Positions 8,084 through 19,100 of a stretch of 64,000 bases of DNA are shown piece by piece. The notes below the pieces were generated by a model that worked only from the letters and a program-made list of their open reading frames with translations, did no database searches and was not told where the DNA came from. The translations under genes and the position numbers were made by a program. Source of the stretch: Lawsonibacter faecis (GTDB lineage: Bacteria > Bacillota > Clostridia > Oscillospirales > Oscillospiraceae); contig NZ_JACOPQ010000003.1 of assembly GCF_014287675.1 (NCBI RefSeq), positions 124,001 through 188,000 of the forward strand. Reading direction: 5' to 3'. How positions within the stretch are numbered: the first letter of the stretch is position 1; every line of letters starts with the position of its first letter.

Positions 8084-10264
8084 ATGAAAATTATCAAGAG
8101 GAGCGGCGCGGAGGAGCAGTTCGACCGCGCCAAAATTTTTGCCGCCATCACCAAGTCCAACGAGGCCGCCTCCGGCCCCAGGGAACTGACGCCCGCCGGG
8201 ATCGAGGACATCGCCGCCGGAATCGAGGCCCAGTGCGCGGCGCTGGGCCGCGCGCCGTCGGTGGAGGAGATCCAGGAGCTGGTGGAGACCCGTATCATGG
8301 AGGCCGGCGCCTATGAGACGGCAAAGCGGTATATCCGCTACCGCTTCAAGCGGACCCTGGACCGGATGGAGAACACCACCGACAGCCGCATCCTCTCCCT
8401 CATTGAGAGCAATAACGAGGAGGTGAAGCAGGAGAACGCCAACAAGAACCCGGTCGTCAACTCCGTCCAGCGGGACTATATGGCGGGCGAGGTGTCCAAG
8501 GACATCACCCAGCGCATCCTCCTGCCGGAGGAGATCGTCAAGGCCCACGAGGAGGGCATCATCCACTTCCACGACATGGATTACTACGCCCAGCATATGC
8601 ACAACTGCGACCTCGTCAATCTGGAGGATATGCTTCAGCACGGCACGGTCATCTCCGGCACCCTGATTGAGAAGCCCCACAGCTTCTCCACCGCGTGCAA
8701 CATCGCCACCCAGATCATCGCCCAGGTGGCCTCCAACCAGTACGGCGGGCAGAGCATCTCCCTGTCCCATCTGGCCCCCTTCGTGCAGGTATCCCGGGAG
8801 AAAATCCGCGGCCAGGTGGAGTCCGAGGCCGCCGAAATGGGGGCCTCTCCCAGCGAGGAGATTATCTCCCGCATTGTGGAGCAGCGCCTGCGGGACGAGG
8901 TGCGCCGGGGCGTGCAGACCATCCAGTACCAGGTGGTCACCCTGCTGACCACCAACGGTCAGGCCCCCTTCGTCACCGTATTCATGTACCTTGGCGAGGT
9001 GGAGGACCCCCAGACCAAGCGGGATCTGGCCATTATCATCGAGGAGACGCTGAAGCAGAGGCTGGAGGGCGTGAAGAACGAGCAGGGCGTGTGGGTGACC
9101 CCCGCCTTCCCCAAGCTCATCTACGTGCTGGAGGAGGACAATGTCCGCCCCGGCTCCCCCTACTACCCACTCACCGAGCTGGCCGCCAGGTGCACCGCCC
9201 GCCGGATGGTGCCCGACTACATCAGCGAGAAAATCATGCTGCGCAACAAGGTGGACAGCAACGGCGAAGGCCACTGCTACACCTGCATGGGCTGCCGCTC
9301 CTTCCTTACCCCCTATGTGGACCCGGAGACGGGCAGGGCCAAATACTACGGGCGCTTCAACCAGGGCGTGGTGACCATCAACCTCATCGACGTGGCGCTC
9401 TCCTCCGGCGGGGATCCGGAGAAGTTCTGGCAGGTCTTTGACGAGCGGCTGGACCTGTGCTACCGCGCCCTCATGTGCCGCCACAACAGACTCAAGGGCA
9501 CCCTCTCCGACGCCGCCCCCATTCTGTGGCAGTACGGCGCCCTGGCCCGGCTCAAAAAGGGCGAGCCCATCGACAAGCTGCTCTACGGCGGCTACTCCAC
9601 CATCTCCCTGGGCTACGCCGGCCTCTACGAGTGCGTGAAGTACATGACCGGCAAGTCCCACACCGATCCGGACGCCACCCCCTTCGCCCTGGACGTGATG
9701 AAATACCTCAACGCCGCCACCGCCGAGTGGAAGGCCCGGGAGGGGATGGACTTCTCCCTCTACGGCACGCCCATGGAGTCCACCACCTACCGCTTTGCCA
9801 AGTGCCTGCAGAAGCGCTTCGGCATCATCCCCGGCGTGACCGACCGGGCGTACATCACCAACAGCTACCACGTCCACGTGACGGAGGACATCGACGCCTT
9901 CGACAAGCTCTCCTTTGAAGCCCAGTTCCAGGCGCTCTCCCCCGGCGGGGCCATCAGCTATGTGGAAGTGCCCAATATGCAGCAGAACATCCCCGCCGTG
10001 CTCCAGGTGATGGAGTTCATCTACGACAACATTATGTACGCGGAGCTGAACACCAAGAGCGACTACTGCCAGGAGTGCGGCTTCGACGGGGAGATTAAAA
10101 TCGTGAAGGACGGCGACGGCAAGCTGGTGTGGGAGTGCCCCAAATGCCGCAACCGCGACCAGGCCAGGATGAATGTGGCCCGGCGCACCTGCGGCTACAT
10201 CGGCACCCAGTACTGGAATCAGGGCCGCACCCAGGAGATCGCCGACCGGGTGCTCCACCTGTAA
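8084..10264 (+). CDS. nrdD: Anaerobic ribonucleoside-triphosphate reductase
   Basis: This 726-residue class III ribonucleotide reductase reduces NTPs to dNTPs under anoxia using a glycyl radical. Residues 1-90 form an ATP-cone allosteric domain (MKIIKRSGAEEQF). The centre is the ten-stranded barrel. The C-terminus has a four-Cys zinc site (CQEC and CPKC) followed by RTCGYIGTQYW, the glycyl-radical loop. The ATG at 8084 follows GAGAGGGGC. The activase gene nrdG begins 10 bp after the stop. Upstream NrdR boxes indicate repression by NrdR when dATP is plentiful. Confidence 0.97.
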   Translation: MKIIKRSGAEEQFDRAKIFAAITKSNEAASGPRELTPAGIEDIAAGIEAQCAALGRAPSVEEIQELVETRIMEAGAYETAKRYIRYRFKRTLDRMENTTDSRILSLIESNNEEVKQENANKNPVVNSVQRDYMAGEVSKDITQRILLPEEIVKAHEEGIIHFHDMDYYAQHMHNCDLVNLEDMLQHGTVISGTLIEKPHSFSTACNIATQIIAQVASNQYGGQSISLSHLAPFVQVSREKIRGQVESEAAEMGASPSEEIISRIVEQRLRDEVRRGVQTIQYQVVTLLTTNGQAPFVTVFMYLGEVEDPQTKRDLAIIIEETLKQRLEGVKNEQGVWVTPAFPKLIYVLEEDNVRPGSPYYPLTELAARCTARRMVPDYISEKIMLRNKVDSNGEGHCYTCMGCRSFLTPYVDPETGRAKYYGRFNQGVVTINLIDVALSSGGDPEKFWQVFDERLDLCYRALMCRHNRLKGTLSDAAPILWQYGALARLKKGEPIDKLLYGGYSTISLGYAGLYECVKYMTGKSHTDPDATPFALDVMKYLNAATAEWKAREGMDFSLYGTPMESTTYRFAKCLQKRFGIIPGVTDRAYITNSYHVHVTEDIDAFDKLSFEAQFQALSPGGAISYVEVPNMQQNIPAVLQVMEFIYDNIMYAELNTKSDYCQECGFDGEIKIVKDGDGKLVWECPKCRNRDQARMNVARRTCGYIGTQYWNQGRTQEIADRVLHL

Positions 10265-10274
10265 GGGGGACGGT

Positions 10275-10793
10275 ATGAATTACGGCGCCATCAAAAAGCG
10301 GGACGTGGCCAACGGCAGCGGCGTGCGGGTGACCCTCTTCGTCTCGGGCTGCACCCACGGCTGCCCCGGCTGCTTCAATGGGGAGGCCCAGGACTTTGCC
10401 TACGGCGCCCCATTCACCGGAGAGACGGAGGACGAGGTGCTGGAGGCCCTCTCCCCCTCCTTCATCGCCGGGCTCACCCTGCTGGGCGGGGAGCCCTTTG
10501 AGCCCGCCAACCAGCGCGCGCTGCTGCCCTTCCTGCGCCGTGTGCGGAAGGCTTACCCGCAGAAGAATGTCTGGGCCTTCAGCGGCTATACCTATGAGGA
10601 GCTGACCGGTCCAAGCCGCGCCCGGTGCGAGGCCACGGACGAGCTGCTGGGGCTTGTCGACGTGCTGGTGGACGGCGAGTTTGTGGAGGCCCTCCACGAT
10701 ATCTCCCTTCAGTTCCGGGGCTCCTCCAACCAGCGCATCATCGACCTCGGCGCGTCCCGGGCGTCCGGGCGTCCCACACTCCTGGCGCTCTGA
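10275..10793 (+). CDS. nrdG: Anaerobic ribonucleotide reductase activating protein (radical SAM)
   Basis: This 172-residue radical-SAM activase generates the glycyl radical on NrdD. The SAM-binding cluster motif CTHGCPGC (C-x3-C-x2-C) lies at about residues 26-33. GGEPFEP near 75 is the SAM-contact GGE motif. The ATG at 10275 has GGGGACGG upstream and lies 10 bp after nrdD. An in-frame start further upstream inside nrdD was rejected. The length is normal for the family. Confidence 0.96.
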   Translation: MNYGAIKKRDVANGSGVRVTLFVSGCTHGCPGCFNGEAQDFAYGAPFTGETEDEVLEALSPSFIAGLTLLGGEPFEPANQRALLPFLRRVRKAYPQKNVWAFSGYTYEELTGPSRARCEATDELLGLVDVLVDGEFVEALHDISLQFRGSSNQRIIDLGASRASGRPTLLAL

Positions 10794-10824
10794 CCCGCGC
10801 CGAGCCCCACCCGCAGAGCTGAGC

Positions 10825-10877
10825 AATACGACAAAGAGGCGGCCACTTATGTAAAGTGGCCGCCTCTTTGTCGTATT
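10825..10877. terminator. Bidirectional terminator between nrdG and the AraC gene
   Basis: A perfect 24-bp stem (AATACGACAAAGAGGCGGCC...) with a 5-base loop lies between two convergent genes, 31 bp after nrdG and 15 bp after the araC-type stop. Its symmetry lets it serve both strands. Confidence 0.75.
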
Positions 10878-10892
10878 TCGGACCCGGAGCGC

Positions 10893-11723
10893 TCAGATTG
10901 GGCGGATGGAGAAGTACTTCTTGGGGGAGACGCCCATCTTGTCCTTAAAAATCTTGGAGAAATGCTGAAGGCTGCAGAAGCCCATCTCCAGCGCGAGGCT
11001 GGTGAGGGGGTAGTTCGGGTTGGCAAACATGAAGTCGATGGCCTTGCTGATGCGCACATAGGTGATATAGGTGGACACGCCCAGATTCAGCTCCTCCCGG
11101 AAGAGCCGGGTGAGGTACCCGGCGGAGATGCCGACAGCCTCCGCCACCCCTCCCACCGTGAGCTTTTCCGTGCAGTGTTCATTGATATGGATGGTGGCCC
11201 GCATCAGATGGCGGTTTTCATAGAGCTGGCTCTTGGGGGCGCGGTCGTAAAGGTCCCTGGAGAGGAGGATATTTAAAAGCGTCAGGTATGCCTCCAGCAT
11301 ATTCCTGCCGCCGTCCTGGGGATTTGCCAGCTCCGCGCGCACACCCTCCAGACAGGCGGCGAGCTGCGGCGTGCTCCGCCCCTTGAAAAATTTCCGCTTA
11401 TCCAGCGCCAGCTCGAAGATAAAGCAGGACTCGCTGGAGGAGCACTGATATGCCAGTTGGGGCAGGGACTCGGGATAGAAGTGCATCTGCAGGATACTGC
11501 AGGGGCCGTCCTGGGGGATATCGCAGCTGTGCAGCACGTTCGGGAAAACCAGCAGGTACTCCCCGGCGCGGACGGCGAGAGGCGCCCCCAGGACCGTGAT
11601 CGTGATGGCGCCGGAGAGGCAGATGAAAATTTCCACCGTGCGGTGCATATGGGTGTCGAAATGATAGCCTGCGGGCATGTTCTGGATAAGCGCATTATGT
11701 ATCCGCGTCTCAGCCGCCGACAT
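10893..11723 (-). CDS. AraC-family transcriptional regulator with cupin sensor
   Basis: This 276-residue regulator has an N-terminal cupin fold (about 20-110; THMHRTVEIFICLSG holds the His-rich cupin motif). Two helix-turn-helix units of the AraC type occupy about 175-275, ending KDKMGVSPKKYF. AraC proteins of this layout usually activate sugar-use genes. The start ATG at 11723 follows AGGGGAGG. No sugar gene is directly beside it. The nearest candidates are the divergent foldase and SLH-protein genes at 12027-22653, separated by a region with its own leftward promoter. Confidence 0.92.
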   Translation of the reverse strand: MSAAETRIHNALIQNMPAGYHFDTHMHRTVEIFICLSGAITITVLGAPLAVRAGEYLLVFPNVLHSCDIPQDGPCSILQMHFYPESLPQLAYQCSSSESCFIFELALDKRKFFKGRSTPQLAACLEGVRAELANPQDGGRNMLEAYLTLLNILLSRDLYDRAPKSQLYENRHLMRATIHINEHCTEKLTVGGVAEAVGISAGYLTRLFREELNLGVSTYITYVRISKAIDFMFANPNYPLTSLALEMGFCSLQHFSKIFKDKMGVSPKKYFSIRPI

Positions 11724-11791
11724 ACGAAATACCTCCCCTGCCGTCGCTTCCCGTACCTGTTTTGGGCCTCCGCCCCTCTGTCTCTGTGGCT

Positions 11792-11819
11792 ATTATATCA
11801 GCTTTTTACACTGCCGCAA
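11792..11819 (-). promoter_or_regulatory. Sigma-A promoter of the AraC gene
   Basis: Read leftward, TTGCGG (11819-11814) and TATAAT (11797-11792) are 16 bp apart, about 70 bp before the start codon. The rest of the 303-bp divergent gap (11724-12026) shows no clear rightward promoter. Confidence 0.6.
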
Positions 11820-12026
11820 CGCTTTTCCGCGGAAAGAGGCGGAGAAAATAGGATGGTTTTATATAAGTTGAGGCGGATCTGTGTCAATCTGGAAAAGCGG
11901 CCCGGCGGCGCGTGTGGTACGCTAGTGAAAATAGATATAGCCGGCACTGCCGCAAGGCCCAATTTGCACATATTCAACAGCCGCTCCGCCCGGACGGAGA
12001 CGGCTGCCGGCATCAGGAGGGGTTTC

Positions 12027-13076
12027 ATGAGAATCGGAAGAGCGCTCATTGCGGCGGCGGTTGCCGGACTGGCGGCCGCGGCCGCCGTCGGGGCCTCCCT
12101 GCCGCAGCGGGCCGCGCCCGAAGCGTATGTCCTGACGGTGGACGGCAGCCCTGTCTGCGAAGAGGAGTTCCTGCTGATGCTGCGGGAGAACCGGACGGCG
12201 TACGAGGGGGAACTGCGGGAAGAGCTTTACATCCCCGGTGACCGAAGCGTGGAGGAAACGCTCGGTGAGAAACGCTTTCAGCGTCTTCTTTTGGAGAAGA
12301 ACATTGCATACATGACCTCGCTGCGCACCGAGCAGGCGCTGGGGCTGGAGTACGGCGTTTTGTCCGAGGCGTTCACCTACGATGGGTTCCTCACGGCGCT
12401 GGAGGAGGAAAACCATCGCCGTGAAGCGCGGCTTGCCGCGGGAGAGCCGGTATACGGCCTGCGGCGCTTCACACCGGAGCAGTACTACGGCTACCGCATG
12501 GACGCACTGAGGACGGACCTTCTGGCGGCCCTGCCGGAGGAGGTTCTGGGCGTTGAGGAGGCGGATGTGGACGTCTGCTACCAGAGTATCGGGCGCTATG
12601 CCCAGATGGACGGCGAAACAGTCGACTGCCTCCTGTGCGACGTCACCGCCGCCCGGGACCTCCCCGCCTCCGAGCAGGAGGCCCTTTACGCGGACATCAC
12701 CGATATGCTCGCCGGGCGGGGCGGCGGCTTCATCACAAGAGCGGGAGTCACTTATACCGCGGAGGAGAAGACCCTTACCTCCGCGCAGCTGCGGGAGCTT
12801 ATCCGCCAAAGCTTTGACGCCGAGTTTTTGCTCGCCATGTCGCCCGGCGAGATCTCCGCCCCCTTTCCCCTGGGGGAGCGCACCTACATCGTCCGCTATC
12901 TGGGCTTTGACAAGGCCGAAGCCCTGACAGAGAGCGAGCGCGCCGTGCTCCGCCTCCGCCTGGAGGAGGAGGCCTATCGGCAATTGCTCGCAGAGCGGAC
13001 CCGGACCGCCGGGGTCCGGGTCAATCAGGAGTATTTGGACGCTTATCTTGCGGAAGGAGGAGAGCCATCGCGGTAG
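12027..13076 (+). CDS. Secreted PpiC/SurA-like foldase, divergent
   Basis: This 349-residue protein has an N-terminal hydrophobic signal or anchor (about 5-25). A helical SurA_N-like region (35-200) precedes a C-terminal part containing SPGEISAPFPLGERTYIV, which resembles the last strands of parvulin prolyl isomerases. The middle of the isomerase core is poorly recognisable, so activity may be lost. The start is the ATG at 12027 behind AGGAGG. Upstream in-frame codons lack a ribosome site. It ends 46 bp before the 3176-residue SLH protein, so a role in folding that exported giant is a reasonable inference. Confidence 0.65.
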   Translation: MRIGRALIAAAVAGLAAAAAVGASLPQRAAPEAYVLTVDGSPVCEEEFLLMLRENRTAYEGELREELYIPGDRSVEETLGEKRFQRLLLEKNIAYMTSLRTEQALGLEYGVLSEAFTYDGFLTALEEENHRREARLAAGEPVYGLRRFTPEQYYGYRMDALRTDLLAALPEEVLGVEEADVDVCYQSIGRYAQMDGETVDCLLCDVTAARDLPASEQEALYADITDMLAGRGGGFITRAGVTYTAEEKTLTSAQLRELIRQSFDAEFLLAMSPGEISAPFPLGERTYIVRYLGFDKAEALTESERAVLRLRLEEEAYRQLLAERTRTAGVRVNQEYLDAYLAEGGEPSR

Positions 13077-13122
13077 AACAGACTCTGGACGGTCCGGCCT
13101 AAAAAATTTAAGGAGGAAAAAG

Positions 13123-16100
13123 ATGAAACGAATGCTACGAAAAAGTATCAGTCTTCTTCTGGCACTATGCATGTTTGTCTCCCTGCTCTCCCCTGCTGTC
13201 GGAACAGCTTCCGCAGCCCAAGCTCCTTCCTTGTCTACGCCTGTCGAGCTAAACGCAGGCGCTCAAGAGGGTTCTATCGTTATAACCTTTGATATGGTGG
13301 ACAGCCAGAATCTGCTGGTCAATCATGGCTTTGAAAATGATATGGAGGGCTACAGCGCCTGGGGCGGCACGGACCCGGCGACAAACCAAATCATATCAGA
13401 CGATGTCGCAGAGGGTGAAAAGGCTCTGAAAGTATCCGGCGACGGCTTTCAGGGAAGTATGCTTCCATTGATTCCGGGTGCGGAATATACATTCCGGGCC
13501 TGGGGCAAAACCGGCGGCGAGAACACCGGAGCGACGGCGTGGATTACTCTGAACGCCCCGGGCTCCACCACGACGGGCGACAATTCTCTTGAGTTCGCAG
13601 AGACAGAGTGGACAGAGAAGAGCTTGACCCTGCGAAACCCTAATGTAACCCAGGCCAAGGCTACGGCATGGAAGGACCCAAATCCGGAATTTTTGTACTG
13701 CGATGACATCCGCCTTACCGTAAGGCAGACTGAGGCCGGTACGCAATACTACTGCTCCGCGCAGACAGCGCCGGCCCCGGCACCCGCAATTGGCGAAAGT
13801 AAGCCCGCAGAGTACAATACGCTGCTTGTCTCCGGGGACAACCTGCCCCGGGATTATGGCAGTTATCTGAATGTCGTTGAGGTGGACGCGGAAGGGAAGG
13901 TCACCGGCTTTGCCTCTCTCCCTGTGGAAATCGGTGAGAAAAAGTCCTATTCGATTACCGTCACCGGCGGTACTGCCCAGCCGGAGACGGCAATGCCCGG
14001 CGATACCGTGACCGTTACCGCCGATGCGCCTCCCGAAGGCATGTCCTTTGCCGGCTGGACCAGCGACACGGATGTGACCTTTGCAGACGCCATGGCTGTG
14101 AAGACCACCTTTACGATGCCCGCCTCCCCGGTTTCGATGAGCGCTAACTACGCCTACCCCACCGGCACCACCTTCTACGTGGACTCCGAGGGCGGCGACG
14201 ACAGCAGCGAGGGCACCAGCGCCGACGCGCCCTGGAAGACCCTGGGCAAGGTCAACGCCCTCACCCTCAAGCCGGGCGACCGGGTGCTGCTGAAGGCGGG
14301 CTCGGTCTTTGAGGGGCAGAGCCTCTCCCTCCGAGGCTCCGGCAGCGGGGAAAGCCCCATTGTGGTGGATATGTACGACGGCGATACCGTGGGCGCGCAG
14401 GCGGGCGCCAGGCCCGTCATCCATGCCAACGGCGTGGCCAAAGCGGATTTCGTCATCGGCAGAGAGGGCGATACCGGCACCACCTCCCGCCCCGGCGTCG
14501 CCTACGGCCTGCATATCAAAAACATGTCTCACATCCGCGTAAGCAATCTTGAGATTACCAACACCACCGGCACCCGGCAGATGGCCGTCGGCGTGGTGGT
14601 GGAGGCGGAGAGCGGCCGGGGCGTGGTCAGCGGCGTCCATCTGGACGGGCTGTATGTCCACGATGTGTACGGCACGCTGACGGAAAAAACCGCGCCCAAC
14701 GGCGGTATCTACATCATCACCACCGCCGCCAACGGCGACGTGGCCCACGCCACACGCTACGACGACGTCTCCGTTGAGAACTGCACTGTGGCGAATGTGA
14801 GCCGCACCGGCATCTCCGTGGGCTCCAGCCACTCGGCCTACTACTGGGAGCGGCACCCGGGCGGCGTCATCCCCGAGGAGGTCAAGGCCAAGTACGGCCA
14901 CACCAATGTGGTCATCCGCAACAACTATGTGGAGGAGTCCGGCGGCGACGCCATCGTGCCCCAGTTCTGCATTGCGCCCCTCATCGAGTACAACGTCAGC
15001 AGCGGCGCGAGCCAGAACACCAAGGACGATTACGGCGCGATGTACAACGCCGCCATCTGGCCCTGGCGCTGCGAGGACGCCCTCTTCCAGTTCAACGAGG
15101 CCTACGGCACCGTCAACAACGGCGACGGCCAGGCCTACGACTGCGACTCCAGCCGGGGCACCACCTACCAGTACAACTACAGCCACGACAACGAGGGCGG
15201 CTTCATGCTGCTCTGCCAGTCCCAGTCCATCGAGAGCACGGTACGCTACAACATCAGCCAGAACGACCACGACAGCCTGTTTCTGGTCTCCAACACCACC
15301 CCCGCCGAGATCTACAACAACACCTTCTACATCGGCGAAAACCTGACCAAGATTGTGGACGGCGGCAGCCCCTCCCATTTGAAGAACAACATCTTCTACA
15401 ACAACAGCGGCAAGCCGGACCTGGCGGGCTGGGGCAATTTCACCTACGACAACAACCTGTACTACGGCTTCGACAGCGTGCCCGGCGACGCGAACAAGAT
15501 TGTGGCCGACCCGATGTTCACGGACGCCGGGAAGGGCGGCAGCGGTGTCGAGGGCGACTCCGCCATCGATACCCTGGGCGGCTACGCCCTCCGGGAGGGC
15601 TCCCCCGCCATCAACGCCGGACTGCCCATCGCCGGCAGCGGCGGCAGGGACTATGCAGGCAACGCGATTCTGGGCTACCCCGACCTGGGCGCGATGGAGA
15701 GCGGTGTAGAGGGCGATAACACCGTGGAGCTCTGGACCACCAACTCCTATGTGAATCCCTTCCAGGACTTTAAGAAGACCTCCACCCCCATGGCCGGAGA
15801 GACCATCGACCTGCTGATGGCTCAGAACGACCGGGAGTCCGCTCAGATTCTCCTGCGCAGCGACGAGGATTTCACCATCAGCGGGGTGGAATTCTCCAGT
15901 CTGTCCGACGGGAGCAATACCATCGACAGCGCCAACATTGAGTACAATTTTGTGGACTACCACAATATGCGCAACTCCAGCGGCCAGAACGCCTCCACCG
16001 CCATCCGCTGGGGCGAGGGCGGCTACCCCGACCGCCTGTCCAGCGACCCCACCCGGACCGTCACGGCCGGGAACACCCAGTCCATCTGGATTACCGTATA

Positions 16101-19100
16101 TGCTCCCGCCGGGACGGTTCCGGGGATTTACACCGGCGCCGCCGCCGTGAAGACCGACAAGGGCGACTTCTCCGTGACCGTCACCGCCGAGGTGGTGGAC
16201 GCAGAGATCCCCTCCGCCAGCGAATCGGTTTTTGAGCTCTCCTACTGGCAGAACATCTCCGGCACCTGGAACTGGAGCGGCATCGACCCCGATATGTACA
16301 TCCTCAGCGGCCTTTTCCCCGAAATCAAGGCGGCCGGCAAGTGGAGCCAGCCCTGGTGGGACTACGTGGAGAGTGCCGCCGACGCCATGGAGGAGGCCCG
16401 GGTCAACGTCCTTCACGTCCAGCCCCTGGAGCTGCTGATGGACGGCGGGACAACCGTGACCGGGTACGGCACGGAGGATGTAGAGTACCACTTCGACTGG
16501 AGCAAATTCGACGAGTATATTGAGTACTTCATGGACCGCGGCTTCATCAAGAAGTTGGAGCTCTACCACCTGCTGAACACCAAGTATGCCTCCCACACCG
16601 AGCCCACCATTCTGATTCCCGATCCGGCCTACGATGCAAACGCGGGCTTCAGCTATACCAACCGTCCCCTCAAGGTCTGGGAGGTTCCCAGCTACTTCTC
16701 GCCTGCCGACGGCGATCAGATGGCCCCCGAGGTGGAGGCCTTCTACCGGCAGTACATCCCCGCCCTGACCGACCACCTGTATAAAAAGGGCTGGACCGAC
16801 ATCTCCTTCCAGCATGTGGAGGACGAGTGCATCAGTGCCCGCGAGCGGAAAGAATACCTCCACATGGTGAAGATGTTCAACGAGCTGGTGCCGCAGGAGA
16901 AGATGATCCTCTTCGGCGACCCCATCGACACCAACAACGTGGACTTCATGCTGGAAGAGACCACCATGCAGTTCCCCCTGAGCAGCATCTTCGACGGCAG
17001 CAGGGAGAAATACGCCCAGTGGATTGCGCAAAATCCCGGCACCGTCATGATGTACACCTGCCTCAACCCCCAGGGCGACTATCTGAACAAATACATCGAT
17101 AAGCCCGTGTGGCAGATGCGGGTGCAGAGCTGGTACTCCTACGCGGTGGACGTGACCGGCCACCTCCACTGGGCCTGGGACGCCGGCTGGGCCGACGCCT
17201 GGACCGACGGCGGCGCGAACATCGGCGTCAACAAGACCGAAAACCTGAATCTGTTCAACTGGAAGGGCGACGACTTCATCGTCTGGCCCGACATCGAGAA
17301 CAACGGCGTGGAGTCTTCCATCCGCGCCGCCTCCATCCGCGACGGCGCGGAGGACTACGAGGTCTTTCATCTTCTGGCCCAGCGGGGCGAGGACTATGAG
17401 ACCTGGGTAAAGGAGCAGATCGGCTCTGTCGTCCAGAGCAATTCCTCCTACACCAAGGACATCGAGGTCATGATGGCCATTCGTGAGCAGATCTACCGGG
17501 TCGTCAACGGCGAGATGGACATCTACTCCACCGTCACCTTCGACGGCAACGGCGGCGACCCCGGGACTACCCCAGTAAAGGCCGTCACCGGAGCGGTCAT
17601 GGGCAGTAAAATGCCCGAGGCTCCCGTCAGGCCCGGGTATCTCTTCACGGGCTGGAATACCAGGCAGGACGGTTCCGGCAAGGCCTTCACCGCCGAAACC
17701 CCCGTCACCGCCAACGTCACCGTCTATGCCCAGTGGATCTCCGGCAACGATATGCTCAGTTTCGCCGTCAACGGCACTGCCGCCGTCGTCGACGCGGAGA
17801 GCCACACCGTCACCGCCAGGATGGCCCACGGGACCGACCTGACCGCCCTGGCCCCCGTGTTCACCCTCTCCGACGGGGCTGCCTGTACCCCCGCCAGCGG
17901 GGCCGCGGCCGACTTCACCGCCCCCGTCGCCTACACCGTCACCGCCGGGGACGGCACGGCCCAGGTCTGGACTGTTACCATCACCGCTGCCGCCGCCGAC
18001 GACGACAACGCTGCCGTGACCTTTGAGGAGAACGGCGGCGAGCCCGCCCTGGCCGGCCTCACCGTGGCCAAGGGCTCCCTGCTGGCCCAGCCTGAACACA
18101 GCATGACCATTGTCAACAAGGTCTTTACCGGCTGGTACAAGGACGCCGGGCTGACCCAGGCCTGGGACTTTGCCGCCGACACCGTAACCGAGGACATAAC
18201 CCTGTACGCCAAGTGGGTGGATGAGTTCTACTACAGCGACTTCACCGACGAGACCGGTACGTGGAGAGCCGCGGACGGCTCAGCGTTCACCGCCGCTACG
18301 CTGATCAATGACGAAGGTGCGCAGGACGGCAAGGCGGTCTACCTCCCGGCAGTAGCCCAGAAGCATCGCGCCGTTTCCCTCCTGGATGCCGGTAAGCTGA
18401 CCAACGGTACCATTGAAATGCGGGTCAAGGTGACCGGCTCGGGCGAGGAGCCCATCCTGGGCCTCTCCTTCCGCAGCCCCGCGGAAAACGGCTACTATAA
18501 CGCCGCAGCCCTCAGAGCCAGCCGCTTCGACAACCGCCTGCTGGCCGACTCCTCCGGCAACCACCATGCGCCGGGCACCGAGTCCTGGGCCGATCCCTGG
18601 ACCGACAAAACCTTTGCCCTGAAGGGCGGAAAGTACTATGATGTGACATTCCGCTTTTATGATCAGGCAATCACCATCATCGTAGACGGTGAAGTCGTCC
18701 TCAGCGGTGACACCTCCTGGACGGGCTGGTCCACCAACGAGGGCTATGTGGGCATCTACGGCTGGGGTCCCAACACAAATTATACCATCGACCACATCAA
18801 GGTCACCCCCGCCAGAACGCCCGCCCAGATGGAGCTCACCCTGGATCTCCAGGACGGCGGGACCCCCGAGAAATCCACCGTCACCGAGGGCAGTCTGGTG
18901 AAAAAGCCCGCCGATCCCGTCCGCGCGGGCCACGAGTTCCTGGGCTGGACCAGAGATGCCGATGGCGCCAAGGCCTGGAACTTCGAGACCGACAAGGTCT
19001 ACGCCAACCTCACCCTCTACGCCCAGTGGCGCGCCCTGTCCGGCGATAATGCCATCACCTCCTTCGTCTTCCAGGGCTTTGAGGACTGCCCCGGCACCAT